Shown: piece after piece, positions 22,587-33,600 of the stretch
How positions within the stretch are numbered: position 1 is the first letter of the stretch
How the letters are laid out: each line of letters opens with the position of its first letter
Assembly (NCBI GenBank): GCA_977006965.1
Contig: OZ345376.1
Coordinates: 2,356,001 to 2,420,000, forward strand
DNA from: Phymatolithon calcareum
Taxonomy: Eukaryota > Rhodophyta > Florideophyceae > Hapalidiales
Length of the DNA stretch: 64,000 bases
Direction: 5' to 3'
Notes under the pieces: generated by a model
Told to the model about the DNA's origin: nothing
Seen by the model: only the letters and a program-made list of their open reading frames with translations
Databases searched by the model: none
Program-made: the position numbers and the translations under genes

Positions 22587-23307
22587 TTTATCCATTCATC
22601 TATCCATCCATCCATCGCGCACTCAGCACTACCCTAATGGGAATCACACCAAAACTTAGGTGCAGTGCCACAGTAGCATATAATTTGAACATTTATTGTA
22701 GTTTTTTTCAATTCAAGTTATTTAAAAGGCACACAGCCTTTCGAATATACGGACAACGCTTCCGCAGTTGATACCTTCCAGTGTGTAGACCGTTGAAACC
22801 TAACGTCTGTCATAGGCGGTGGGGAATGTTTGCATTCTAAACAGTCCCTATGTGGTGTTCTTGTGGGGTTCGCTGCAGACGTCCTCGCTACTAGACGTCT
22901 TGTCATGAGGGACATCTACTTGACTTCTCACCCACACTATTTATCCATCCACCGCACACTCAACACTACTCTAGTGGGAATCACGCCAAATCCATTAACG
23001 TAATTTGAAGATTTTATTGTAGCTTTTTTCAATTGAAGTTTATTATTGTGAGGGCTTTTAAAAAAGCCTCACAGCATTACGAATTAGTGGGAAGGCGTCC
23101 TCAGTTGCTACCTTCCAGTGTGTAGACCGTTGAAACCTAACGTCTGTCATAGGCGGAGGGGAAAGTTTGCATTCTAAACCGTCCCTATGTGGTGTTCTTG
23201 TGGGGTTCGCTGCAGGCGTCCTCACTAAGCACTACTCTAGTGGGAATCACGCCAAATCTTACGTCCAGTGCCACATTAGCGTAAATTGAACGTTTTATTG
23301 TAGTGCT
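22587..23307. repeat. Tandem repeat, about 2.4 copies of a 270-340-base unit
   Basis: Unit 1 starts near 22587, unit 2 near 22940 and a partial unit 3 near 23224. Shared blocks include TTTATCCATCCA, ACTACTCTAGTGGGAATCAC, TTTTATTGTAG and CAGTGTGTAGACCGTTGAAA, followed by GTCTGTCATAGGCGG and CCCTATGTGGTGTTCTTGTG. The units differ by substitutions and a roughly 70-base length difference, so they are not recent. Unit 2 carries a GAGGGCTTTTAAAAAAGCCTC hairpin at 23049-23069. A diverged piece of the same unit is found at 34565-34670, so this is a dispersed family that has also been duplicated in tandem. Confidence 0.75.
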
Positions 23308-24130
23308 GGGTACCCCTTTTTAGAGTAAATTGGCAACCTATGCACACTCTCGACGCCTTCCCTCTTCGTATCAGGTTCCTGCTCAGGGGTCTCGCCCAGT
23401 GATCTGTAGGCCTGTCCATTACTTCTTCTAACGCTGTCAGATCTTCCCGTGTCCAGGTATGCTTCCACAGGGTATTGGGGATATAGCGCATCCATCCCCT
23501 CAGCTCCGTGTCTTTCCACTACTAGGGGCCACAGGGGATATTTGATGATTTTATTTTTGAGAGCTCCCAAAGCCTCACCTTGGAGTAACGGGGCAGCTCT
23601 TGCATAATCTCTACGCTATAGTCATCTGGCTGCTCAAAACGTTCTGCATGCCACATCTGCTCAGCACTGCGCCTGTACCATCGCGTCTCCAAAGTACCGT
23701 TGCGCCTGCAATTCACCACTTCCACCGGTATCATCATCCCACTCCCTCTACACCATGCCTTCTGACATCGATTAGTGCTTTCGCGTTGAGGGAGGCGCAC
23801 ATGTGCCCAATGCTCGCCCGTCTTACCCACACCATCTTGAAAAATGAGTCTTGCACCGATGCTCACCGGAACGTCGCTCTCATTTACACGCCTTACTATG
23901 CAGCTCACGCGCTGAAGAGCACCCAGAAAAGAATGGGCAACATCCGGTACTGCGTTATGGGCACAGGAAGAACATGGAAGATCAGTGGCGATTCCCATTG
24001 AATCGACCAAACTACCAGGGATCTTCTGCTTCAAGGACAGGACGACACGCCTGAGATCCCTGAGGTTGATATTTAATAATACTTTTGTATCACAGCAGTA
24101 ATTGAGCTGGTTGCGCTCCAACGCATTTTC
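23276..24130 (-). pseudogene. Uncharacterised frame interrupted only by tandem TAG TAG
   Basis: On the minus strand a single frame runs from after a TGA at 24131-24133 to a TAA at 23276-23278, about 284 codons, and is broken only by two consecutive TAG codons (23519-23524). The upstream part is 199 codons from a TTG; the first good ATG begins MGIATDLPCSSCAHNAVPD. The composition is that of a soluble protein, with a CSSC/CIGC cysteine motif in each half and a Trp-rich segment between (RWYRRSAEQMWHAERF). The reading resumes after the stops with a coherent Trp/Arg-rich segment (LRGWMRYIPNTLWKHTWTRED). I do not recognise the family. The 3' end runs into the tandem repeat at 22587-23307. It could be a decayed transposon gene, an exon, or a readthrough gene. 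Confidence 0.4.
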
Positions 24131-26817
24131 TCATTATCAGCCCTGATGTGGAAGATGAGTGCAAACGACTCGCGCAAGCAATTGTTCGTAGAGAAATACG
24201 AAAGAAGGAGGTCATGAGTGATCAGACTATGCTAAATCAGAAAACCGTTCAAAAAGCTAGCCCTGTTCTTCGTAGGTGAGGCGTTGGGCTCTTAAATATA
24301 TCCTTACATATCCCCCGATACTGCACTATTCTCAACCGCCAAACACCGCAGCAGTTACAATACTATTCTTGCAAACGTTCTCTTCGTCAGGGCCGCAGCC
24401 TTGAAAAATTATTTTCACGGCCCATAATTGTTGAAAAACTGCACGGCCGATCGAGCACACTGTGCGATTGTACATTTGCACCTTACTCGCATTTTCTGGC
24501 CTCCTACTTCTGGCAGATCGGACTGCACAGGTTCAGAAAAAGGCCTGGTGATTGCAGAAATGACAACAGGCAAATTAAGCACCCCGCTGGATTGAGCAGG
24601 GTGTCAGATTCGTTACGAGAGGCCGACGTCTCGTTGCATCTGCAATGTGTCCTACAGATGAGCTGTAAGCAAAAACCCGGGGTTCAGGGCTTCATCGCTT
24701 CCTGCGACTATGGAGCTTGTTTCGAATCGACGACCAATTTTTGCACCTGCTGCGGATGAGTCTCGCAACGAGTGGCGAACTCATATAGCTCTATTGATTA
24801 ACAAAACAACTACCTGATGATCCGGGAGCAACAATAGCTCAATAGCTTTTGCCCTAAGCGCTATTTTTGCTCCCGGATCATCAGCTAGTTGTTATGTTGC
24901 TCTGGCTGTTCTTGCCTCTGTTTGTTCTTGCCTCTCCCAGATGGTGAGGCTGCAACCGCGTTTTTTACTGTTTCTAAACACTATCATAGATAGACATGTA
25001 ATTATCAGCTATGCTTGGAACATACCCAGAACTTGTGGTAGTCAAAGCGTATGTGGTAAATCTCGCAAGCGATGCAATATCGTGGAAGGAGGACAACAAG
25101 CGTACGTGATTGTGTCCAGCGTAGACGCGTAATTGTCTACACTACGTTTTGCCTCATGACTATGATAACCTTGATGTTCGGCTCGAGTCCTGGCATCGGG
25201 AGCCATCTCGAATGCATGCGTGTGCTCTGAGCGCTATTCATTTGTTTTTTGATGACGTTTTTAACGATTCTCTTGACAGTTTTCGACTGGGACATGGATC
25301 CCAAAAGTCGAGAACATTCTGCCAGACGCATATCCGCGGTTGCTCTCGAATGAAGCGCAACAGAGCGGCACCTTGTCCTTGACAAGCATATAGTTGATCG
25401 ACGTTCGATCGCAAGGAATATCACCTCTTCTTGCACTCTTCGTTCCGACTTATTGTATGGTTTTCTGGTCTGCGAAGCGTCAAAAGAGGTGGACAAACTA
25501 AAATCTCTTCCTTTTCTTCGTTTTGATGTGTCCAACAATAGACACTATGAAACAAAAAAAGTGGCGCAAAAGGATTAATTTGCTCTTTTGCAGTGAAAAT
25601 GTTGTGTTGCATATGCAGCATCGATGCCATGTCAACACGCACGTCGAGAAAACTCCCGTAGTACATGAATTCAGCTTTCTTTCATTCCAAGGAGCGTACA
25701 ACCCAATCTGGAGTAACCGACACTATATTCGATACTAGATTGCACTTTCGACTGTGTATTGTGCGCTACATTCTCTTCCTTCCATTCTTGTTCTTTTTTC
25801 CAACCATCTTCTGCATTACCTTCACCGTCATGCAGACAATAAAAAAGGCCGTCTACGTCTTATATCTGTTGTCGCCTTTCCCGAGTAAGTGGCAATACCG
25901 ATCCAGGTGCGCTCAGTGGCTATAACGCAGGTTCCCCAAGGCGCATTCTAACACCTGTTTCACTACAATTTCTCCTCTCGCGCAAGGTACATCATCACAG
26001 TACATTTTAGCGTTGGATCATTTTCTTATCGAGCTAGCGTTTCCATCGCAAGCGCTCTCATACCCAAAAATAGTGTCATCATTTGCGTAGCCTTGATTCA
26101 CTCTAATTCTACTTTTTTTTGCAACTGTTTAGTTGTTTATTTGAAAGCCCTCATTAACACTCCAAAGACTGTACGGGAGCAGCTTTTCATAACTTGTTCA
26201 TTCTTGTACATCACCTGGTCCCAAATACAGGGACTCATCATTCTCCATATTGTCAATTATGGTGACACTGTAGAGTAGTATGGAGTCTAATGCCTTTTCC
26301 GTTCTTAATATTTCTCCGGAGTCCAGTTCATAATTTGTTAGGTTTATGCGTATGGTCTCCAGGTGGCGCTCTGCTGCCGTTCCGAATGTATTCGATATTA
26401 GCGTCGTGCTCAATTGAGGGAACCTTCCGCTTGCGTATTTTATGGCCAGCTGTCGATGTCTCACCTTGGCAAACCTGAGGATGGCCGGGATATTTTCTGG
26501 TTTGTCGTACAGTATTTTCCTCTTTCTTCTTGCTTCGAGCCTCGTGCCTTCTTTTGCGAACAGTATTCGTCGGAGTTGGCCACTCTAATTCTACTGTGCC
26601 ACTCTTTGTGCGCTCTGCCCAGTGCAGTACTGTACACAGTATAGGACTCAATACCATGATCAAAACTACCAACTTTGAAGAATGAAACACTCCGAGGGCG
26701 CTCTCGGATTGCAATCGATTAAATTGACAATACCGGTACAGTATTTTTGTTCTGCATTGATTTGTCAAAACTGTAGATCTCCACATCTAAACTACTATAC
26801 AGGACTGAAAATTAGTC
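24131..26817. other. Intergenic, no gene recognised
   Basis: Apart from the fold-back repeat at 24801-24898, no structured feature is seen. Frames are short (up to about 150 codons at 26328-26786, minus) and have no domain signal; the sequence becomes AT-richer towards 26 kb. Isolated TACTGTA-type words remain at about 26627 and 26738. Confidence 0.45.
24801..24898. repeat. Fold-back repeat with about 37-base arms
   Basis: The arms at about 24801-24838 and 24858-24898 share CTGATGATCCGGGAGCAA and AATAGC blocks and ACAACTA-type outer blocks, with a few mismatches and a small gap. The loop is about 20 bases. It may be a miniature fold-back transposon or a structured RNA. No clear flanking target-site duplication is visible. 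Confidence 0.75.
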
Positions 26818-26943
26818 GGAACTAATATAAATATTTTCATTTTTCTGGTAGCTATCCATGAAAATGCTAGAAAAATGAAAATATTGGTTCCCGCTATTTT
26901 CGAAGAAACGCGTATTGTGAACAATATTATACAATACGCGTTT
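26818..26943. repeat. Two consecutive hairpins upstream of the GT8-GT64 gene
   Basis: Hairpin 1 has perfect 17-base arms at 26830-26846 and 26869-26885 (AATATTTTCATTTTTCT and complement), extended outward by a GGAAC block after a small bulge. Hairpin 2 has perfect 13-base arms at 26906-26918 and 26931-26943 (AAACGCGTATTGT and complement) around a 12-base loop. They end about 240 bases before the start codon at 27187. The interval from 26950 to 27186 is pyrimidine-rich and is probably promoter/5' UTR. A regulatory role is conjecture. Confidence 0.65.
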
Positions 26944-27186
26944 GACAATCGCCCGATCTATTGCAGCAATCATTGCTGTTCTACACTTATCTGTCCCGGC
27001 CATTGCAGTTCATGCAACTCTTTCGTACTAACGGCACTGCCTCTCCCTCTCGTTTCATCATCCCCGCACGGACCAACAACGGCAACTAATCTCCCGTCCC
27101 CGTCATGTCGCCCCACCCCCAGCTCCTACCACCCATCCGGTTGTACGTTGCCCTTGACCACTGTGCACAGCGCATAATCCGCAGCG

Positions 27187-28803
27187 ATGCCGTCGCGCTT
27201 CATAATACTCACCCTCCTCTTCTTCATCCTCTTGACCTTCGCTCATTCTATCCCGTCACCGCCACGAAATGCGTTCGCCTCTCTCATCTGTGACGACGAC
27301 ACTCTCCCGGCCATAGAGGTCCTCGCTGCCTCGCTTCACGCCGCCGGTCACAATGAGACCTTTCTCGTAATCGCCCATCCCTCGCTCTCCTCCTATTCTA
27401 AACAAACCCTCGCCACACTGCGTCATGTTGAAGTCCTCGAGGCAAAACCGCTACCTTATCCCTTCGAGTCTTTTAGCGGCCGCATGCAAATTCACAAACC
27501 ATGCCGTTTCCTAAAACTCCGTCTCTGGGGTCTACTATCGTGGTCGAAGATTGTCTTTCTCGATGCCGACACAATGGTTCGTTCAAACGTCGCCGAACTC
27601 TTCGAACAACCAGGCTTCTCCGCTGTGAAGGATCCCGTCGGCATGAACTACAATACCGGCGTTCTCATCATCGAGCCTTCCGCCACTGTGCATGCGCTCA
27701 TTGTGAACAACTACGCGTCCGCAGGCTCGTACAACGTTGGTGACCAGGGCGCTCTGAACGCCCTTGTTGATTTCGCGGCATGGACCCCGCTCCCGGCGCA
27801 CTTCAACGTCTTTCATTCCGCGCCTTCCGCAGCCGTGGAGAAGGCAAAAATCCTCCACTTCTCAGGCGACTCCAAGCCATGGAACTTTTGGAATTCGCGT
27901 GGCAAGGGACGTATCCCTTTCTTACCAATGCTCGAGTGGTGTAATCATGCTCGCGACACATCATCAGCAGAATGTCATTTCAACGGCCCGCTTGACATGC
28001 GCAATGCGAATCAGTCATTACCCAAGTACTACGAGGACACGACGGACGAGGGCAAGATGTCCGTATTACTCGCGACCTACGATCGTGACGAGTGGCGTAA
28101 CCTCACAGTTTTCTACAGCGAGCTCGAGTACGTCCGCGAGGTATTTGTCGTTTGGCATAAAATGGATCGTCCACATGAACCAGCGCCACATTCAAAGGTA
28201 CATTTCATCTATCCGAACACAGATTCGCTGAACAATCGCTTCCTATCTCAAGCCCTCGCTTCGAAGTGCGTCTACATTTGCGATGACGACGTGTATCCAA
28301 GCCGAGCGAGCCTCGAGATAGGTTTCAGGGTGTGGCAGCAAAACCCGTTCAGACTTGTGGGCTTCTTCCCGCGCAACTGGCGTTCCGCGCCGCCAGAGTA
28401 TCGTGTGAGCGTTATGGATGGGTACAACGTCGTGCTGACGAAAGGGATGTATGCGCATCGCGACTTTCTCACGGCGTACAACACTTTCCTGCCGAAACGA
28501 CTCACGGATATCGTCAATGTATACAAGAACTGCGAGGATATTCTCTTCAATATGATGGCCGTCGGTATGACTGGACTGCCGCCGATCGCTGTGCTCGCAG
28601 ATAAGAAGATTCGAGATGTCGGCCGCTTTGGCGGAATCTCTGGAAGGCAGGACGGCGGGCATTTGCATTCGCGTGATGTGTGCGTTGACGATTTTATGAA
28701 GGCGGGTCATTTCTTGGACGCGCCTGTTAGTATAGCTAGCATGCTGCCTATGGGGTATAAGAACTTTGTTGTGGAGGGGCATGCTGAGCGGTTGAATCCT
28801 TGA
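27187..28803 (+). CDS. Two-domain glycosyltransferase, GT8 (glycogenin-like) fused to GT64 (exostosin C-terminal-like)
   Basis: 538 codons from an ATG (context GCAGCGATGC) to a TGA, with no intron or break. A hydrophobic N-terminus (5-20) is a signal peptide or anchor. Domain 1 (about 28-250) is GT8-like: NAFASLICDDD first strand, the metal-binding motif VFLDADTMV with DAD at 126-128, NTGVLIIEP at 156-164, GDQGALN at 185-191, and HFSGDSKPW at 224-232 (the family's HxxGxxKPW signature). Domain 2 (about 291-530) is GT64-like: MSVLLATYDRDEW start, the metal-binding triad CDDDVYP with DDD at 366-368, GFFPRNW, CEDILFN at 449-455, and a C-terminal HxxxRxxCVDDF block at 492-503. Both catalytic triads are present, so both domains look active. 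GT64 enzymes of animals add alpha-linked HexNAc during heparan sulfate synthesis. The acceptor here is unknown; a wall polysaccharide or glycoprotein in the secretory pathway is likely. Confidence 0.9.
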   Translation: MPSRFIILTLLFFILLTFAHSIPSPPRNAFASLICDDDTLPAIEVLAASLHAAGHNETFLVIAHPSLSSYSKQTLATLRHVEVLEAKPLPYPFESFSGRMQIHKPCRFLKLRLWGLLSWSKIVFLDADTMVRSNVAELFEQPGFSAVKDPVGMNYNTGVLIIEPSATVHALIVNNYASAGSYNVGDQGALNALVDFAAWTPLPAHFNVFHSAPSAAVEKAKILHFSGDSKPWNFWNSRGKGRIPFLPMLEWCNHARDTSSAECHFNGPLDMRNANQSLPKYYEDTTDEGKMSVLLATYDRDEWRNLTVFYSELEYVREVFVVWHKMDRPHEPAPHSKVHFIYPNTDSLNNRFLSQALASKCVYICDDDVYPSRASLEIGFRVWQQNPFRLVGFFPRNWRSAPPEYRVSVMDGYNVVLTKGMYAHRDFLTAYNTFLPKRLTDIVNVYKNCEDILFNMMAVGMTGLPPIAVLADKKIRDVGRFGGISGRQDGGHLHSRDVCVDDFMKAGHFLDAPVSIASMLPMGYKNFVVEGHAERLNP

Positions 28804-30102
28804 GAGTAAAATACGGTAGTGGAAGCCAAAAATATTAAACTAATACCTGTGCTGTAACCAAGTTGAAATGACTGTGTAAAAATAAGGCGCGAAATGAACG
28901 CAATGTGATCGCGCGACGGTGACAAATTGAGTCAAGATCGACGCATGATGATGATGATGATGATGATCATGCACCTTACGGCAGAGTGGTTTGAGGACAC
29001 TTGCACCGGTGCGATGTTAGCTTTCATTCTCTCAACGACTTTAAACGTCTGCTTCCAGATCCGGCACTGGTGAAACTTGCTGAAGGATTTGAAGCGAATT
29101 AGTCTCGTGTTCAAGTCGGATGACAAGAAATGGAATTCGATGATCAAGCGCTGTTTCCCGTCAGTCCCCCGTGCTGATGCACTCTCAGAACTGGCAACTT
29201 TGCAAGACTTGGACGACCATCGTCCAGGATGCACTGTTGCGTTGTGTCCCAAGCACTGTTATTACCGCTGATATAACATTGTGATGCTATTTTCTTATAG
29301 CGGAATGGCTGTTCTCCACGGCGTTCTGCCGACTATTTGCTCTTTAAGCTTTTTCTTGGGAAAGATGCCCTGCGTATGCGATCTCGAGACGCGTCCTGCC
29401 CTTTTTCGGACCGCGGAGGCTACAGAACGCTACATGGATGCACGGAACCGCGGTCTCGCGTGCAAAATCAACACCGAATGACTCGTGATCATCTTCTTGA
29501 TAATCATTCCGCTAGCTTATCACATCCAATGCATCTCAAACAAATAGTATCGTGTGAACGTGGCAATCCAATCTCTCCCGATCCTGTCGAAACGTTCCCA
29601 ATATACCGGCTGGGCGGCTGTATGCGCTGCACGGCGATGTCGCGAGACGGGGAAGAACAAGAGCGACCTGGACCGGAAAATAGTATCGCACGACACCGCC
29701 TGTCTCGTGTGTGTCACATCGGGCGCGAGACCGTGGGAAGGAAGCAGGAGCCTTCGACTGTACTGTACTACAATTCAATCAAGTGCGCCCTCTTCACACC
29801 TGAGACTCGTTTGCCGGTTGCCTCCCTCTCCCCAGCAACTTGTCGAGTGCGCGCTAGAGTGATGCACAGTGCAACAGACCGGCAAGCAGTACTGCAGGGT
29901 TTTCTGTTGATTCTGCCGTGAGGCAGTCAAAATCCAAGTATTTGGCCACCGGTATTCAAATGCGTATAGGGTAATTTCTGCTCTGGAACAAAAAGGCTCT
30001 TCTCTTCCCTGTCACAGTTTTGTCGCACACTGAAAATGTGCTGTAAAGGGAAGGGTAACAGAATTTCCGTCGCATTTTGAGAAAGATAATGCACTAAGAA
30101 GA
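28804..30102. other. Intergenic, no gene recognised
   Basis: Holds a GAT/ATG trinucleotide run at about 28945-28968 next to GATCATG. A plus-strand frame at about 28969-29270 is open apart from one TGA near 29071 and contains a FKSDDKKWNSMIKR segment faintly like the WNS block of hAT transposases, but the evidence is too thin for a call. A 194-codon frame at 29337-29921 starts without ATG and has low-quality composition. Confidence 0.4.
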
Positions 30103-30407
30103 AGAAGAAATTTTTATTATAGTGTTACCAACGCATCTGCTGACGCTTGGGGAAACACTTCTGGCGAGCCACGAGGACTCAATCGGAACCCAAAAGCTCT
30201 ATTTCGCTAAAAGTGGCATAGTCGGCAAAACTCCAAAACCTACCTCTGATCTCACAGAAGAGATCTCGAGGGGGAAAATCATATCGCTTCTATTACCCCG
30301 AAGAGTATACCGTCTCTTGACTAGCGACGACACGCACATGGAAGTTTGCGACGTCCCTAGACGTTTCTGCTCCGAATCGTCATGAGCGAGTTTAACGACT
30401 TCCCGGG
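30103..30407 (+). repeat. Dispersed repeat, copy 1 (about 300 bases)
   Basis: Matches 36951-37250 along its whole length. Shared blocks include GTTACCAACGCATCTGC, AAAACTCCAAAACCTA, a TCTCG/CCCGAGGGG region, GCGACGACACGC-type sequence and GCGACGTCCCTAG, then GAGTTTA(A/C)CGACTTCCC. It begins with the module found at five places in the window. The family is unrecognised. No open frame runs through both copies, so it is probably non-coding, either a SINE/LINE tail or an LTR piece. Confidence 0.7.
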
Positions 30408-30635
30408 ACCGTCGTGCCGCGCTTCGACCCACGCGGGGGAGTTTCTGACGTCCCCAGTCTTTTCTGCGCCGGAGCGCCTTGGGCGAGTTTAGCGACATCC
30501 CCGGTCGTCCTTGCCGTGCATCTCTTTGGGACTTACTCTCACTCGGCCTGTCCGCTGATCCGCGCGGGGGAGTTTGCAACGTCCCTAGTCGTATCTGCAT
30601 CGAGGCGCCATTGGCGAGTTTAGCGACTTCCCGGG
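30344..30635 (+). repeat. Three tandem units with GCGAGTTTA-CGACTTCCCGG signature
   Basis: Units at 30344-30407, 30441-30503 and 30572-30635 share the order GTTTGC(G/A)ACGTCCCTAG, then a TTCTGC...GAGGCGCC stretch, then GGCGAGTTTAGCGACTTCCC. Spacing is 97 and 131 bases. The first unit is the 3' end of the dispersed repeat; the equivalent single unit in the second copy is at 37183-37247. The 3' end of this family has therefore been expanded here. Confidence 0.7.
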
Positions 30636-33600
30636 TCCTCGGTTATTGATGATGCACTGAGGGTTGCTCAAAAAGAACCGACAGGAAGAGGGATGGGAAC
30701 ATAATGTTTTAGATTAGTTGATTGAAGTCACACGAAGGTGCAAGAGCACAAGGTGGACTTTTTCACTTGGATGTGACATCCGGATTCTGTCGCTCTATTG
30801 AAAAGCACTGTAGAAATAAGCGATTGGAATTGCACATTGAGACAAATAGCCTGCTTCGTAAGTAAATTTAGATGTAGAGTACTTAGCAGAAAGAGCCTTG
30901 ATGTGAGCTGAATGATCATGCATCAATGGACCATGCTTAACTTTGGCAATAGCTGCCTCAGCATCTTAGTATTTTTCGCCTCCTCTGTACAAGCTATATG
31001 TTTCTTTGGTGTGACCGTGCACTGGTGCCTTTTTGATGAAACGCATTCGAGACCACATGCTAGTGATCCCCCCCCCCCATTTCTAGTCCTAATAAAGTGA
31101 CAAGTCTTGTATATATGGTCTTGAACCTGCAGTACCCCACTCTCACAGGCGATGAGGTGACAGACATTCTTTTTGACATGTCCTAGTTCAAGGATATGAA
31201 TACCTGTTTCCCGGAAAAGAGCTGATCCGTCAAGTGAAAACTACATGCTTCCATGCCACCCCGACTCAGTGCAGCTTAGAGGGTACAGGGAAAGCAATGC
31301 AGCCAACAGAAAACAATACTATACCGCAATAAACACCAGAGCGACTGTTATGCACGGCGAAGAACCGTAAGCAACTACCACATTGTCTCGGCGGATTCGA
31401 TGTGAATAGCAAGAATGCTATTTGCGAAACTCTTCTACATCGAAATGATAATGTGCTGCAGTTTGCGAATTGTGAGAGCAAGGCTAAGGAAATCTCTCAA
31501 TATCGCGATGGACGATTGAATGGAGTTGACTATCATGCGAAACGCAGAGGACAATCTGAGGTTTTCTTGGAATGTCATAGATTCCGATCGGAGAGGTCGC
31601 GCAATCTGCAGCGCGACACGGTGATGATTATCGTGACACGGACCAGGGTGGACATCGTTGGTATCGGTTAAATTATCTCCGTAGAAAAAGAAATGGACTG
31701 CTCAGAGTGATGTGTCTAAAATCAGTTGGAACATTATAGCTCTTATAAGTCAGGAGTCTCAGCAGCCCCACGTTCTACGCATTGAGTTGCAGCAGGGGTA
31801 AAGTATGTGTTTGTTTGGAAGGCAGAAAATTGGATAACATAGAAACCCGTTCGTGCAAGCTGAAAAAGCTGGATGTACTCGAATTCTATCTTTGGACGTT
31901 GTTGACAGTGAAGACTATTATTCCACTCTCAGAGGACGATTCGTTTTCAAATACGATACAGCACTGTACCAACAGTTGGAATTCCCGGTCAGCACCACTG
32001 AATTCCAGTAACCAATAAAGTCGATTGTTGCTCGCTTCAAGGAATCGCGAGCATTGTCCATGGACATGCTTCTGAAAGTTACGGACGCACTGCAGCCCTC
32101 AAGCAACTCGTCGTGCTGTGCTGTGTACCCTATTATTATTCACGCCGGGCATCTGCAGCCAGGAGGGCTAATGTATACATTGCCTCCGCTTCAAAAACCG
32201 TGGAACATACATCGATTCCTTCGCAGACAGCACCCTTGCCTTGGCCAACAACATATAAAAATATCCTCTCCCTTTATTCCCGACAGACGTGCACGCTCTT
32301 GAAAAGCACCCCAGAATCTTCCATCGCGCAATTATCAGATCCTCAATACTCGCCCGTTGTTGAAGTGCCTCCAAGACTACAGCATATGCCTCACTCATCC
32401 CCTCTCCAAATCTGCATGCTCCGCAGCGAATATCTGTGTGGCTTCGCTCCGGTGCGTGCATTGCCGTACTAGCAGTAGAGGCAGGGATATGATGAGAGGA
32501 AGGATGTCGTCTGCTCCGCAAGTGCCCGCAACGAATGCGAGGAGTGCTAGTCCAATACTTGTAATATGACCATGCAGATACACTTTATGCGTGTGGAATA
32601 TCGTGAATATCGTGATCTCGGTTTGTTCCTTTGGTCTGATATCTACGAAGGTTGTTTCGACATGAAAAGCGATATAAAGTTACTATGTCAAATCACGATA
32701 TAACTCATTGTTAATGCTTGCTTGGTCCAGTTGTAATCGAAAAGGCTCCATCCTTCCTTTCTTTAATGCATAAGATCTCCATCCTAACCATGAACTTGAC
32801 GCATTTGCGCCATGGTCCACTTTCGTCATTCAGAATTCTTGTAGCCATAGAACTGGCCAATGACATCTACGCCGTGGAGGCTGGACAATAATGAACGTAA
32901 CTTTCAATTTGAATTTCCACAACAAAGTAATTACAATCCAATTGTGCACTACTTAAATGAAAACGTAAGCAAATGATTGTAGCGCAACGAAAGCCTTTCA
33001 GGTGCAATGACAATTGACAAAGGGAGCTTCAATAAAACCGAAATCCAATCCAATGCAATCCAATAGTGCAGCTTTTTTTTGAAATGCATGCGGGTTTGCC
33101 GAGGGAATTACAGACCCACAGGAAAATGATTTGGAAATGTAGGTTTCATCGACCTCACAAAAACTAATTAGAGCACTTTCATCCCAATGCTATCCATTCA
33201 TTGCAGCGAAAACAAACCTACTGCTTCCGTAGTACAGGACCAAAAAGCCAGCATCCGCACCATTCCAGGCGCTTATAGTAAAGCTGAGCTACACTTGGGT
33301 TGCTCTGAATCTGTTCTGTAGTCAAGAATGTTGATAAAAGGCATCTCCGCTTCCGGTGTAATGGTGTGGCGTGTAAGTTGACGATTCTGTGAATGCTGGT
33401 CGGACTCGAAAGTGGCCATGGTGAATGTGCTGCCGATGAATACACGAAAGCTCTTAGGGTGGGGCATGCAGGTCAAGCGAATGACCTGCGAACAACGCGA
33501 GCGAAGAAAGCGTGAAAAGAAGCACACAGAAATGCGAAACGAAGAGAGAAGCAGATACCATTGATACACTTTCGGCTACTATTATCTTTTGCCCGAGCTG

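Noticed and set aside
2525-24898. Bacterial-type intrinsic terminators for the many hairpins
   Set aside because: The genome is eukaryotic in all other respects, and most hairpins lack a T-tract and are not placed at gene ends.
27187-28803. Plain glycogenin
   Set aside because: The GT8 half has glycogenin-like motifs, but the protein has an N-terminal secretory signal and a full GT64 domain, so a cytosolic glycogen primer is unlikely.
29337-29921. 194-codon plus-strand frame
   Set aside because: No ATG at its start, Arg/Cys/His-rich shadow-like composition, no recognised motif and no supporting context.
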